A stretch of 64,000 bases of DNA from Halopseudomonas oceani (GCF_002903165.1 NZ_PPSK01000011.1:86094-150093); one strand, 5' to 3'. Positions 38,292-48,134 are shown, counted from the stretch's first letter. Translations and numbers: made by a program. The notes: a model not told the origin generated them from the sequence alone.

Positions 38292-39899
38292 GTGCAGTTA
38301 TCTACCAGGTTATCTCGCTCGGCGTCTGTGGCGCTGGCGGCGGTCGTTATTTCCTCTGTTTCCCTGACTGGATGTCTATCCGGTGGCGGAGGCTCTTCAT
38401 CCGGTAGTGCAGCTCAATGGCCTGAACCGACCGATTTGAGTTCCACGCTCTCCGGAGATGTGCGTGGCGTTGAGCAGGAGGGGTACTTCGAATTTCTGGG
38501 CATCCCCTATGCGGCAGCCCCGATTGGCGATCTGCGCTTTGCTGCGCCTCAAGCGGTTGCCGGCTGGGACGAGGAGCGCGCGGCAGATGCTTACGGCAGT
38601 GCTTGTCCGCAGGCGGGGATGACCTCTGATGAGGCGGAGGACTGCCTGTACCTGAACGTGTTCACCCCCAAAACCCGCGGTCCGCATCCGGTGATGGTGT
38701 GGTTCCATGGTGGCGCCTTTGTGTTTGGTTCAGGTGGTGGCACCTATATACCCCCGCGGCTGGTTGCGGAGGATGTTGTTGTCGTGACGGTAAATTACCG
38801 CTTGGGCAAGCTGGGCTTTACCGCTCACCCGGGTTTGACCGCGGAGCAGGGGGCGTCGGGCAGCTATGGCATCATGGATCAGCAGCTGGCACTGCAATGG
38901 GTGCAGGACAATATTAAAGCGTTTGGTGGCGACAACGATAACGTCACTATCTTTGGCGAGTCAGCCGGAGGCTTGAGCGTTCTCAGCCATCTGGTGTCAC
39001 CTGCCTCTGCCGGGCTGTTTGCCAAGGCGATCGTGCAGAGCGGTTCCTACAGCACGGTTCAGGCGTCGATGGCGACAGCGGAAGGCGAAGGGGAGAGCTT
39101 TGCCGCCCTGCTTGGTTGCGACGCGGCGACCGCTGCAGAAGAGGTCGAATGCCTGCGTAGCAAGAAAGTGGCGGATATCCTGGCGATTGCTCCGGGGACG
39201 GTGATCCCTACCTTGCGTCCTGACGTGTTGCCGGTTTCGGTGAACGCCGGTTTGGCGACGGGGGAGTACAACGATGTGCCATTGCTGATGGGCACCAACG
39301 CGGATGAGTGGAGCTATTTTCTCGCCAGTCGAGGGGAGCTCAACCCAATCACGCAGTTCAATTACCAGTTTTTGCTGAACGCCAGCGTAGGCGTAGAGCA
39401 GACCCCGACCGTGGTTGGGCTCTATCCGGCTGCGGAATTCAATGATGACTACGCTGCTGTGATGACCGCTATTGGTACTGACGGTCGTTTCGCCTGTAAT
39501 GCCAGTGTGCAGGCTGCCAGTGTCGCTGCGACCGGGACTCAGCCCTTGTTCGTGTACGAGTTTGCCGATCGCGCCGCGCCGTCACCAGGTATTGTCGCGC
39601 CGAGTTGGTTGACGCTGGGGGCTACTCACGCCTCGGAGCTGTCCTACCTTTTCGGTACTGACGATTTTTTCAGGGTGCGGGGCGCCACCGACGATCAGGT
39701 TGCCCTGGCCGGAATTATGAGTCGTGCCTGGGCGGCCTTCGCCCGTTCCGGTAACCCAAGCCATGACGACCTGAGCTGGGTGGATTATGGCGATAGTGCC
39801 GGTGGCATGGTCTCGTTCGAGACGCCAGCGGTGCGGCCGCTGTCTCGTTCGGTGTTCCGCGACCTGCATCGTTGTGATTACTGGACGCCAGAAGTCTAG
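38292..39899 (+). CDS. Type-B carboxylesterase lipoprotein
   Basis: Predicted outer-membrane- or periplasm-anchored esterase of 535 residues. The signal peptide ends in a lipobox (VSLTG-C, lipid Cys at about 28) and a Gly/Ser linker. The alpha/beta-hydrolase core of the carboxylesterase/cholinesterase family has the oxyanion HGGAF, nucleophile S224 in FGESAGG, the acidic residue in GTNADEWSYF and His in GATHASELSYLFG. GTG 38292 with GGAGG (38280-38284). Substrate unknown. Surrounded by housekeeping genes. Confidence 0.85.
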   Translation: MQLSTRLSRSASVALAAVVISSVSLTGCLSGGGGSSSGSAAQWPEPTDLSSTLSGDVRGVEQEGYFEFLGIPYAAAPIGDLRFAAPQAVAGWDEERAADAYGSACPQAGMTSDEAEDCLYLNVFTPKTRGPHPVMVWFHGGAFVFGSGGGTYIPPRLVAEDVVVVTVNYRLGKLGFTAHPGLTAEQGASGSYGIMDQQLALQWVQDNIKAFGGDNDNVTIFGESAGGLSVLSHLVSPASAGLFAKAIVQSGSYSTVQASMATAEGEGESFAALLGCDAATAAEEVECLRSKKVADILAIAPGTVIPTLRPDVLPVSVNAGLATGEYNDVPLLMGTNADEWSYFLASRGELNPITQFNYQFLLNASVGVEQTPTVVGLYPAAEFNDDYAAVMTAIGTDGRFACNASVQAASVAATGTQPLFVYEFADRAAPSPGIVAPSWLTLGATHASELSYLFGTDDFFRVRGATDDQVALAGIMSRAWAAFARSGNPSHDDLSWVDYGDSAGGMVSFETPAVRPLSRSVFRDLHRCDYWTPEV

Positions 39900-39904
39900 C
39901 GTTA

Positions 39905-39934
39905 CCTGCCGGCACCCGGACGGGTGTCGGCAGG
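39905..39934. terminator. Hairpin between the esterase gene and argA
   Basis: CCTGCCGGCACCC (39905-39917) pairs with GGGTGTCGGCAGG (39922-39934) over 13 positions including one G-T pair, with a four-base loop. It lies between converging stops. No U-tract; probable bidirectional transcript end. Confidence 0.6.
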
Positions 39935-39968
39935 CACGAACCTTCTCGAACTCCGGTCGCCAAGTGGG

Positions 39969-41252
39969 TCAGAGCTTTTTCTCAAACACCTTCGAGTTGC
40001 GCTGGAAGTTGTACAGCTCTGCCCGCTTGGCCGGCAACCGTTCGACACTGCTGGGTTCGAAACCGCGTTCGCGGAACCAGTGGGCAGTGCGAGTGGTGAG
40101 GACGAACAGGGTGTCGATTTTCAGACTGCGAGCCTGGGACTCAATGTGCTGCAACAGCTGGTCGCCACGGCCACCCTGGCGATAGGCCGGGTCGATAGCG
40201 ACGCAGGCCAGCTCCGCTGCGCTGGAGCCTTCCAGCGGGTAGAGCGCGGCGCAGCCGATGATGCGGCCGTCGCGCTCGATCAGTGTGAACTGGCTGATTT
40301 CGGTTTCCAGCACCTCCCGTGAGCGGCGTACCAGGATGCCGGCCTCTTCCAGCGGACGCAGCAGTTCCAGCAGTCCGCCGACGTCGTCGATGCCGGCGCC
40401 CCGAATTTGCTCGAATGCTTCCTGGCTGACCAGCGTGCCACCGCCGTCGCGGGTAAACAGCTCGGTCAGCAGTGCGCCGTCTTCGGCAAAGCTGACAATA
40501 TGACTGCGCCGCAGGCCGGCGTTGCAGGCCTTGCAGGCCGCCTGCAGCAGGGTGCCTGGCTGGCTGTTGCCGAGCTTTGCCAGCAGCGGTGCGGCGCGGG
40601 TAGGCTTGAGCTCGCGCAACAGCTCTCCATGTTCGTCGCGGATGCCGGTGTCTTCGCCAAACAGGATCAGTTTGTCTGCACCCAGAGCGACGGCCACGCT
40701 GGTGGCAACATCCTCGCAGGCAAGATTGAAGGCTTCGCCGGTCGGTGAGTAGCCGAGGCTGGAGAGCAGCACGATGTCTTGCTCGTCCAAGTGGCGGGTG
40801 ATAGCCTTGCGATCAACCCTGCGTACCTCGCCGGTGTGGTGAAAGTCGACGCCGTCTACGACACCAATGGGTTTGGCGGTAACCAGGTTGCCACTGACAA
40901 CCCGTAACCGGGTCCCCGATTGTTGGGCACACAGACGGGCTTCAATCGCAATGCGCAGACTGCCAACGGCGTCGATCACGCAGCTGAGGGTGTCGATATC
41001 GGTTACCCGCAGGTCGTTGTGGTACTGCGAACGTATCCCTCGACTGGCAAGTCGTTCCTCGATCTGCGGGCGTGAGCCGTGGACCAGCACCAGACGCACC
41101 CCCAGGCTGCTGAGCAGCATGATGTCGTGGATGATGTTATTGAAGTTGGCGTTGACCATGGCCTCGCCAGGCAGCATCAGTACGAAGGTGCAATCCCGGT
41201 GCTGGTTGATGTATGGCGTCGAGTGGCGGAACCAGTTGACGTAGTCGAGCAT
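39969..41252 (-). CDS. argA: N-acetylglutamate synthase ArgA
   Basis: First step of arginine synthesis, acetyl-CoA plus glutamate to N-acetylglutamate. The 427 residues fuse an amino-acid-kinase-like domain (about 1-280, the arginine-sensing part) to a C-terminal GNAT domain with CVAIDPAYRQGGRGDQLLQHIE. ATG 41252 gives the family start MLDYVNWFRHSTPYIN. A longer reading from 41306 is not supported. argE lies 63 bp upstream on the same strand, so the two may form one unit. Confidence 0.94.
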   Translation of the reverse strand: MLDYVNWFRHSTPYINQHRDCTFVLMLPGEAMVNANFNNIIHDIMLLSSLGVRLVLVHGSRPQIEERLASRGIRSQYHNDLRVTDIDTLSCVIDAVGSLRIAIEARLCAQQSGTRLRVVSGNLVTAKPIGVVDGVDFHHTGEVRRVDRKAITRHLDEQDIVLLSSLGYSPTGEAFNLACEDVATSVAVALGADKLILFGEDTGIRDEHGELLRELKPTRAAPLLAKLGNSQPGTLLQAACKACNAGLRRSHIVSFAEDGALLTELFTRDGGGTLVSQEAFEQIRGAGIDDVGGLLELLRPLEEAGILVRRSREVLETEISQFTLIERDGRIIGCAALYPLEGSSAAELACVAIDPAYRQGGRGDQLLQHIESQARSLKIDTLFVLTTRTAHWFRERGFEPSSVERLPAKRAELYNFQRNSKVFEKKL

Positions 41253-41315
41253 GCGCGGTGTTCCAGAAAAAAGAGTTATTAAAGGGGGTTGCGGTCGCGG
41301 CTTCAAGCCGCCGTA

Positions 41316-42464
41316 TTACTGCAGACAGAAACGTCGAATCAGTCCCTGCAGGACGTCGATGGTTGGTTGCAGTCGGTCCAGGGCGAGAAATTCGTCTGGC
41401 TGGTGCGCCTGGTCGATATCGCCAGGCCCCAGAATCAGTGTCTGCATCCCGAGCTGGTTGAGGTATGGCCCCTCGGTGGCAAAGGCAACGGCCGCAGCGC
41501 TTTGCCCTGTCAGCTCTTCGCAGGCGCGCACAATGGGTGAGTCGGCTGGGGTCTCGAACGCGGGGACGCCCGGGAACAGCGGCTGGTAATCGATCTGCAC
41601 CTGGTGTTCGGCGGCGATGGGCCGCAATCGTTCACGGATGGCGGCGCGCAGTTCGTCGCTGTTCATGCCAGGCAGTGGGCGGATGTCGAACTCCAGCGCA
41701 CACTTGGCGCAGATCCGGTTCGGATTGTCGCCGCCGTGGATGCAGCCGAGATTCAGTGTCGGTGTCGGTACGCCGAACAGCGGATTGCTCCAGCGTTTTT
41801 GCCAGTCTCCGCGAAGCTGCAGCAGGTCGCCGATTACCGCGTGCATCGCCTCCATGGCATTGTGACCCAGGCTTGGATCGGACGAGTGTCCGGCCTGGCC
41901 GATGATATCAATGCGCTCCATCATGATGCCCTTGTGCAGCCTGATCGGTCGCATGCCGGTGGGTTCGCCGATGATGGCATGACGGGCCTGGGTCAAGTCG
42001 GCCGCGACCAGTGCCCGCGCGCCGCTCATGGAGCTTTCTTCGTCAGCAGTAGCCAGAACGATCAGAGGCTGTTTGAACGGCTGGTCAAGATAGTTGCGCA
42101 CGGCCTCGATGACTAGCGGGAAGAAGCCCTTCATGTCACAGCTGCCGAGACCATACCAGCGGTTGTCCGCTTCAGTCAGCGCGAAGGGATCGTGCTGCCA
42201 GCGCTCCGGGTTGCAGGGCACAGTATCGGTATGGCCTGCCATGACCAGGCCACCGGGGCCACTGCCGAAACTGGCGATCAGGTTGGCCTTGCCGGGCTGG
42301 TCGGCAATCGGGAGGATTCGGCAATCAAAGCCGAGGTCGCTCAGCCAACTGGCCAGTAGCTCCACGACAGGTAGATTGCTCTGGTCCAGGTTTGGCTGGG
42401 TGCAGCTGATAGAAGGGAGCCTCAGCAGGGCGTCGAACTGATCCTTCAGTGGCGGCAGGGGCAT
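41316..42464 (-). CDS. argE: Acetylornithine deacetylase ArgE
   Basis: M20 zinc peptidase of 382 residues that releases ornithine from N-acetylornithine. Metal and catalytic motifs: MAGHTDTVPC, GSCDMKGFF, ATADEESSMSGARAL and the dimerisation domain with HSSDPSLGHNAMEAMH. ATG 42464 has GGAG six bases ahead on the minus strand; the in-frame TTG at 42470 is less likely. Same strand as argA. Confidence 0.93.
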   Translation of the reverse strand: MPLPPLKDQFDALLRLPSISCTQPNLDQSNLPVVELLASWLSDLGFDCRILPIADQPGKANLIASFGSGPGGLVMAGHTDTVPCNPERWQHDPFALTEADNRWYGLGSCDMKGFFPLVIEAVRNYLDQPFKQPLIVLATADEESSMSGARALVAADLTQARHAIIGEPTGMRPIRLHKGIMMERIDIIGQAGHSSDPSLGHNAMEAMHAVIGDLLQLRGDWQKRWSNPLFGVPTPTLNLGCIHGGDNPNRICAKCALEFDIRPLPGMNSDELRAAIRERLRPIAAEHQVQIDYQPLFPGVPAFETPADSPIVRACEELTGQSAAAVAFATEGPYLNQLGMQTLILGPGDIDQAHQPDEFLALDRLQPTIDVLQGLIRRFCLQ

Positions 42465-42550
42465 TGGCAACTCCGATTGAGGCGGGCGCTCTGCCTGTCA
42501 GAACCCCCGACGCACGTGTTTTTTCAGCTTACGCCGCCAGTGGCCGATAG

Positions 42551-43810
42551 TCAGCTGAAAATCCCGGAGAGAATGAAGAAATAGATGATCGAAAGGATGG
42601 CGCCTGCCGGCAGGGTGACGACCCAGGAACTGAAGATGGTACCGATGACGCGCAGGTTCAGGGCACCGATGCCACGTGCCAGACCAACCCCGAGTACCGC
42701 GCCGACCAGAGTGTGGGTGGTGGAGATTGGCAGGCCGATGCTGGAGGCGCCGACCACTGTGGTCGCAGTGGCCAGTTCGGCGGCAAAGCCGCGGCTCGGC
42801 GTTAGCTCGGTGATGTGTTTGCCGATAGTGGCAATCACGCGATAACCATAGGTGGCCAGGCCGACCACGATACCAATGGCACCCAGCAGCAGCACCCAGC
42901 CTGGGACCAGCGATTTGCTCGCCACTTCGCCGCCAGAATGCAGCACGCCGACGATGGCAGCCAGCGGGCCGACCGCATTGGCGACGTCGTTGGAGCCGTG
43001 GGCAAAGGCCATGGAGCAGGCGGTGAAGATCATCAGCACCGCAAAAACTTTCTCAACGCTGGCGAAGTGAAAGGTCTTGTCGGCTTCCGGATCAGACTTG
43101 ATGCGGCTCAGCAGGGTAACGCCGAGGCTGGCAACCAGAATGCCTGCAACCAGCGCCAGACCGAGGCTTTCCCAGCCGTTGAGGTTCAACCCGATATGCT
43201 TTAGCCCCTTGGTCAGGGTCAGAATGGTTACCACGAAGCCGACCGCGAACATGTAGAACGGGACGTAGCGTTTGGCGTTGGCAAACGGGTCTTCAGTGTC
43301 GAGAATCAGGCGATGAACGCTGATAAAAATCATGAAGGCAACGATGCCGGACAGCAGTGGCGAGATGATCCAGCTGGCGACGATCGGGGTGACCCCTTCC
43401 CAATGCACGGCTTCCATCGAGACGCCAACGGCGCCGAAACCAATGACGGCACCAATGATCGAGTGGGTGGTTGAGACCGGCCAGCCCTTGATTGAGGCAA
43501 CCAGCAGCCAGGTGCCGGCGGCGAGTAGCGACGCCAGCATGCCAAACACCATCTGGTCAGGGCTGATTGCGTCGGCGTCGATGATGCCGCTACGAATGGT
43601 CTGGGTGACTGAGCCGCCGGCCAGATAGGCACCAAGAAACTCGAAAACGATGGCGATGATGATCGCTTGCTTGATGGTCAGGGCGCGGGAGCCGACCGAG
43701 GTGCCCATGGCATTGGCAACATCGTTGGCGCCGACACCCCAGGCCATGAAAAAGCCGAATAGGCAGGCAAGAATCAGCAGGATGGTGCCGTACTCTGCAA
43801 TCAGGGTCAT
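42551..43810 (-). CDS. pit: PiT-family inorganic phosphate transporter
   Basis: Low-affinity phosphate transporter of 419 residues with two PHO4 repeats: GVGANDVANAMGTSVGSRAL near residue 26 and AHGSNDVANAVGPLAAIVG near 270, each holding the signature GANDVANA/GSNDVANA. About ten membrane helices. The DUF47 gene lies upstream on the same strand, a frequent pair in which the PhoU-like protein modulates the carrier. No convincing Pho box is visible in the divergent region. Confidence 0.92.
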   Translation of the reverse strand: MTLIAEYGTILLILACLFGFFMAWGVGANDVANAMGTSVGSRALTIKQAIIIAIVFEFLGAYLAGGSVTQTIRSGIIDADAISPDQMVFGMLASLLAAGTWLLVASIKGWPVSTTHSIIGAVIGFGAVGVSMEAVHWEGVTPIVASWIISPLLSGIVAFMIFISVHRLILDTEDPFANAKRYVPFYMFAVGFVVTILTLTKGLKHIGLNLNGWESLGLALVAGILVASLGVTLLSRIKSDPEADKTFHFASVEKVFAVLMIFTACSMAFAHGSNDVANAVGPLAAIVGVLHSGGEVASKSLVPGWVLLLGAIGIVVGLATYGYRVIATIGKHITELTPSRGFAAELATATTVVGASSIGLPISTTHTLVGAVLGVGLARGIGALNLRVIGTIFSSWVVTLPAGAILSIIYFFILSGIFS

Positions 43811-43901
43811 ATCTCTAATACTCTAAAACGTGTGCATGGGCTGGCGGCTTTCTGCGTCGGCGGAAAGTCCGTCATGGTGCTGTTGGCCGTTCGGTCGCTT
43901 C

Positions 43902-44579
43902 CTAGCGAGCCATCAGCAGTTCCAGGCGGTTACCGACGCGCTGTGCACGGTCGGCGACATCACCAATCCATTCAATGATCTGGTACAGGAACATCACATC
44001 GACCGGCGGCCAGTCCTTCTCCAGCTTGAACAGCTCGGAGCGCAGGCCAATCTGCATGTTGTCGGTATCGTGTTCGATGCGGTCCAGCTCTTCGATCAGG
44101 CGTTCGACCAGCGTGACCTCGCGGCCAGCGAAGCCGGTTTCAAGCAGCTCATCGAGCTCGTTCATAGCCTTCAGTGCTTGCGCTGCGGCGTCGATTGAAC
44201 GCTGCACAAATTCGCGGAAGGCGGGGAACAGGGTGGGCGGGATAACCATGCGGCGGCCAAGCATCAGGCCCGCGATATCCTTGGCGCGGTTGGCTACTTT
44301 GTCCTGTACACTGAGCAGCTCCAGCAGGTCAGAGCGCGGCACCGGCAGGAACAGACTTTTGGGCAAGTGAACGCGGACGTCTTTCTTCAGCTTGTCAGCT
44401 TCGCGTTCAAGCTGAGCTACATGCTGCTGCAGGCGCTCTGCTTCGGTCCAGTCCTCGGCCTGCAGTGCGTCGATAAAGGGCAGCAACTGACTGGTGCATT
44501 CGTGCGCCTTGGCAATGTGCTGCTGCATGGGACCGATCGGTGATCTACCGAACAGTGTGAGGAACGGATTGTTTGGCAT
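43902..44579 (-). CDS. DUF47/TIGR00153 PhoU-like regulator of the Pit transporter
   Basis: Cytoplasmic helical protein of 225 residues; MPNNPFLTLFGRSPIGPMQQH is the usual N-terminus of TIGR00153. The four-helix PhoU-like fold carries acidic metal-binding runs such as ELDRIEHDTDNMQIGLR. It precedes pit by 91 bp on the same strand. Divergent from the CYTH/CHAD gene. Confidence 0.88.
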   Translation of the reverse strand: MPNNPFLTLFGRSPIGPMQQHIAKAHECTSQLLPFIDALQAEDWTEAERLQQHVAQLEREADKLKKDVRVHLPKSLFLPVPRSDLLELLSVQDKVANRAKDIAGLMLGRRMVIPPTLFPAFREFVQRSIDAAAQALKAMNELDELLETGFAGREVTLVERLIEELDRIEHDTDNMQIGLRSELFKLEKDWPPVDVMFLYQIIEWIGDVADRAQRVGNRLELLMAR

Positions 44580-44706
44580 GACGCCTCCCGCTGGAATTGA
44601 GGCCGCAAAGTATAGGTGCTGAGCCTGCGGTCGTCACCAAATTGAAAACAATTGAACACTTTTCACCGGTGGCTGCGGTTGCCGCCGGTGCTGTCGAGAA
44701 TGTCAC

Positions 44707-46110
44707 ATGGTCAAAGAAACTGAAATCAAGCTGCGCGCCAGTGCCGAGGTGCTGAAAGTGCTGCGCGCCCATCCGTTGCTTAACGAGCGTCGGCAGGGTG
44801 AATGGCAGAGCGGTCCCCTTTATAACCAGTACTACGATACTGCCGATCGGGATCTGGCTGGCGCCCGGGTGGCGTTGCGACTGCGTCGTGATGGCGATAC
44901 CTATATCCAGACGTTGAAAAGCCGCGGGCAGAGTGTTGCCGGCCTGTCGGAGCGCAACGAATGGGATTGGTATTTGAAGAACGACGCACTGGATCTGTCG
45001 CTGCTGGATGACAACTGCTGGCCTGCGGAGCTGGCCGAACTCGACAAGCAGACCCTGCAGCCGGTCTTTACCACCGACTTTCAGCGCACCCGCGCATTGC
45101 TGCGCTGGGAGCGTGAGGGGGAGGTTGTAGAAGTCGAGGCCGCGCTGGATGAGGGTGAGGTGCGTACCGACAGTGGTAGCGAGCCGATTAGCGAGCTCGA
45201 ACTGGAAGTCCGCCAGGGGCCGGCAGTTGCGTTGTTGGAGTTGGCGCATACGCTGACACAGGAACTGCCGTTGATGCCGTGTGACATCAGCAAGGCCGAG
45301 CGTGGCTATCGATTGTTTGATGCGCGCAGCTTTAATCTGCGCCTGGATCAGCCCCAGTGGCAGGCCGATACACCGGTCGACGAGGTCATTGCCGAGCTGG
45401 TCAGTCAGTTGCTGGGCCGCGTACAGCGTTTGGCTGAACAGTATCGCTATGCCCATCAGTGGAAGCTGTTTCGCGAGCTGACCGGTGCGCTGGCGCAGCT
45501 GCGCGCCGCCTTCGCAGTGTTTGATCTGGCCTTGCCGCGCTCTGCTGCCAGCCCCTTCGTTGGACCGTTGGACGCCTTGCTGGCGGCTTTCCAGCCACTG
45601 GTGCTGGCGGGTTGGGCCGATGACGTCGAAGGTGAAGCCGCACGCCGCGCAGCGGAAGCTGAGTTTGATCGTCAGCTTGAGCTGCCGGGCTGGGGCGCAA
45701 TGTTCGTCGAACTGGCGCTCTGGCTGCAGCAGCGGCGCTGGACGCAAAATCGTCCACCGCGCGGCGATCGGGTGGCCAACCTGACCCTGGAGCGCTGGTT
45801 GCTGGCCGCCACCGGCAAGGAAATTCAGGAATTGCGCGTGCCGCATAATAACGACTCCGAGCATATGGTCAGTGAGTGGCTGGATCAGCTGCCCCGCCTG
45901 GGGCGTCTGCACATGCTGCTGGCCCAGTTTCGTCAGTGGCTTGAGGTGTCCGAACCGGATCGGTTGTTTGGTGAGTTGAACAAGCTGCAGGCGTTGCTGG
46001 AACAGTACCCGCAGATTGATGCTGAACAGCGCGAGCCGCTGTTGGCTGCGCTGCGCAAGCAGGGTGTGCGGGTGCGCCGGTTGAACGCCTGGCGTGAACT
46101 GAACAGCTGA
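44707..46110 (+). CDS. CYTH-CHAD protein, probable inorganic triphosphatase
   Basis: Protein of 467 residues. The N-terminal CYTH domain shows the ExExK signature in ETEIKLRAS and paired acidic/basic strands (YYDTADRDLAGARVALRLRR, VEVEAALDEGEV). It continues into a helical CHAD domain (about 220-465) with conserved histidines, thought to bind polyphosphate. E. coli YgiF of this type hydrolyses inorganic triphosphate. The adjacent Pit/DUF47 genes fit a phosphate context. Confidence 0.87.
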   Translation: MVKETEIKLRASAEVLKVLRAHPLLNERRQGEWQSGPLYNQYYDTADRDLAGARVALRLRRDGDTYIQTLKSRGQSVAGLSERNEWDWYLKNDALDLSLLDDNCWPAELAELDKQTLQPVFTTDFQRTRALLRWEREGEVVEVEAALDEGEVRTDSGSEPISELELEVRQGPAVALLELAHTLTQELPLMPCDISKAERGYRLFDARSFNLRLDQPQWQADTPVDEVIAELVSQLLGRVQRLAEQYRYAHQWKLFRELTGALAQLRAAFAVFDLALPRSAASPFVGPLDALLAAFQPLVLAGWADDVEGEAARRAAEAEFDRQLELPGWGAMFVELALWLQQRRWTQNRPPRGDRVANLTLERWLLAATGKEIQELRVPHNNDSEHMVSEWLDQLPRLGRLHMLLAQFRQWLEVSEPDRLFGELNKLQALLEQYPQIDAEQREPLLAALRKQGVRVRRLNAWRELNS

Positions 46111-46181
46111 GCAGATCGCAACGAGGCGGCTGCCGGATCGCAGCCGTGACACAAAAGAACGGATGGGCAGGGGAGCAGGAT

Positions 46182-47981
46182 ATGAAAAGGTTGGCGGATC
46201 TGGCGATTCCGGGTAGTGATCGGTCGCTGGACCTGGGCGATTTTCTCACCACGCTGGTGGCACAGGGGCGTATCAGTCAGGACAGCGCCGACCACCTGGT
46301 TACGCTGCGGCGAGCGGCCGTAGGTGATACCGCCAAGTTGCATCCGCTGGAATTTATCGCCGGTCAGAACGTTGATGACCTGGGGCGACCCGGGAAAAAA
46401 CTGGATCTGGACAGTCTCAGCCGCTGGCTGGCCAGCGAGAGCGACCAGCCCTGGTACCGGATCGACCCGTTGAAGATCAACGTCTCTGCGGTGACGCCAC
46501 TGATGTCTTTTGCCTTTGCCCAGCGCCATCGAATTCTGGCTGTGGAGGTGAATGATCGCGAGGTGACGATCGCCAGCGCTCAACCCTTTGTTCAGGGCTG
46601 GGAAGATAACCTGCGACACGTGCTCAAGCGCGAGATCCGTCGGGTCATTGCCAATCCGGAGGATCTGCAGCGTTATTCGGTGGAGTTCTATCGGCTGGCA
46701 CGCTCGGTATCCGGCGCCAACGCAACAGATCAAAAGGCCAGCGGCGTCGGCAACTTCGAGCAGCTACTTAACCTTGGTAGCATGAGCCAGGAGCCGGATG
46801 CCAATGATGCCCATGTGGTCAACATCGTCGACTGGCTGTTCCAATACGCCTTCGAGCAGCGTGCCAGCGATATTCATATCGAGCCGCGGCGCGAGTCCGG
46901 CTGCGTGCGTCTGCGCATCGACGGCGTGCTGCACACCGTTTATCAATTTCCGATTCAGGTCACCATGGCGGTGGTTAGCCGGTTGAAAACCCTCGGCCGG
47001 ATGAATGTGGCCGAGAAGCGCAAGCCGCAGGACGGCCGGATCAAGACCCGGGCGCCGAAGGGCAATGAAGTCGAGCTGCGGCTCTCGACCCTGCCGACCG
47101 CCTTTGGCGAAAAAATGGTGATGCGGATCTTTGACCCGGATGTGCTGCTGCGCAGCTTCGATCAGTTGGGGTTTTCCACTGAGGACCAGCGTCGTTGGCA
47201 GCAGATGGTCAGTCAACCCAACGGCATTGTGCTGGTCACCGGGCCAACCGGCTCCGGCAAGACCACTACGCTGTATACCACCCTCAAACAGCTGGCCACC
47301 CCGCAGGTGAATGTCTGCACTATCGAAGACCCGATCGAGATGGTTGAAGACAGCTTCAACCAGATGCAGGTGCAGCACAACATCGACCTCAACTTTGCCA
47401 GCGGTGTGCGTGCGCTGATGCGTCAGGACCCGGACATCATCATGGTTGGCGAGATTCGTGACCTGGAAACCGCCGAGATGGCGATTCAGGCCGCCCTCAC
47501 CGGGCACCTGGTGTTGTCGACCCTGCATACCAACGATGCACCCAGCGCAGTCAGTCGGCTGATTGAGTTGGGCGTTGCGCCCTATCTTATCAAGGCTACG
47601 GTCCTGGGGGTGATGGCCCAGCGTCTGGTGCGGACTCTCTGTCCGCACTGCAAGGCACCGACGCAGGTGGACGAGGAGGCCTGGGTTGATCTGACTCGGC
47701 CGTGGAATGCGCCGTTGCCAACCCAGGCGCAGCATGCTGCGGGCTGTCTGGAGTGCCGGGAAACCGGCTACCGCGGTCGTGCGGGTGTGTACGAGCTGAT
47801 GATGCTGAGCGATGGCATCAAGGCGCTGATTCACAAGGATGCCGACGTCGCGCAGCTGCGCCGTCAAGCCTACAAGGAAGGGATGCACAGCTTGCGCTTG
47901 TCGGGCGCGCAGAAGGTTGGCGCCGGGCTGACCACGATCGAGGAAGTCTTGCGGGTGACGCCGAACAGCCAGCAAGGGTGA
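46182..47981 (+). CDS. Orphan type II/IV secretion ATPase, GspE/PilB family
   Basis: Hexameric secretion/pilus ATPase family, 599 residues. N-terminal GspE-like domain (about 1-190), then the T2SE core: Walker A GPTGSGKTTT with K360, Asp box VCTIEDPIEM, Walker B DPDIIMVGEIRDLETAEMA, His box GHLVLSTLHTND and the four-cysteine zinc site CPHCK / CLECRETGYRGR. ATG 46182 follows GGGGAGCAGG and fits MKRLADLA; GTG 46146 would extend it. No other secretion or pilin gene lies nearby. The P. aeruginosa equivalent (PA5210, from memory) is also isolated. Confidence 0.88.
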   Translation: MKRLADLAIPGSDRSLDLGDFLTTLVAQGRISQDSADHLVTLRRAAVGDTAKLHPLEFIAGQNVDDLGRPGKKLDLDSLSRWLASESDQPWYRIDPLKINVSAVTPLMSFAFAQRHRILAVEVNDREVTIASAQPFVQGWEDNLRHVLKREIRRVIANPEDLQRYSVEFYRLARSVSGANATDQKASGVGNFEQLLNLGSMSQEPDANDAHVVNIVDWLFQYAFEQRASDIHIEPRRESGCVRLRIDGVLHTVYQFPIQVTMAVVSRLKTLGRMNVAEKRKPQDGRIKTRAPKGNEVELRLSTLPTAFGEKMVMRIFDPDVLLRSFDQLGFSTEDQRRWQQMVSQPNGIVLVTGPTGSGKTTTLYTTLKQLATPQVNVCTIEDPIEMVEDSFNQMQVQHNIDLNFASGVRALMRQDPDIIMVGEIRDLETAEMAIQAALTGHLVLSTLHTNDAPSAVSRLIELGVAPYLIKATVLGVMAQRLVRTLCPHCKAPTQVDEEAWVDLTRPWNAPLPTQAQHAAGCLECRETGYRGRAGVYELMMLSDGIKALIHKDADVAQLRRQAYKEGMHSLRLSGAQKVGAGLTTIEEVLRVTPNSQQG

Positions 47982-48125
47982 GAGTGTCGCCCTTGCTGAC
48001 TTGATCAGTCGACCGCCTCCTTGACCTCTGCAGGTCGCGTTGACGCTGACCCTCAGCTTGAATGGATCCTGTGCGCGACTGGTTGCTGCCGGGGAGTTCT
48101 TGCCAGCGCCCCGCCGAGCGATGCC

Positions 48126-48134
48126 TGCTAGAAT
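48126..48134 (+). promoter_or_regulatory. Extended -10 promoter candidate of rlmJ
   Basis: TGC-TAGAAT (48126-48134) has the TGN extension with a five-of-six -10. TTGCCA at 48100-48105 is too far (23 bp) to be a normal -35. It lies 37 bp before rlmJ. The rest of the 190-bp gap after the ATPase gene shows nothing I can name. Confidence 0.45.

Noticed and set aside
44691..44706. Pho box (TGTC repeat) between the DUF47 and CYTH genes
   Set aside because: The two TGTC units are 9 bp apart rather than 11 and flanking matches are poor.
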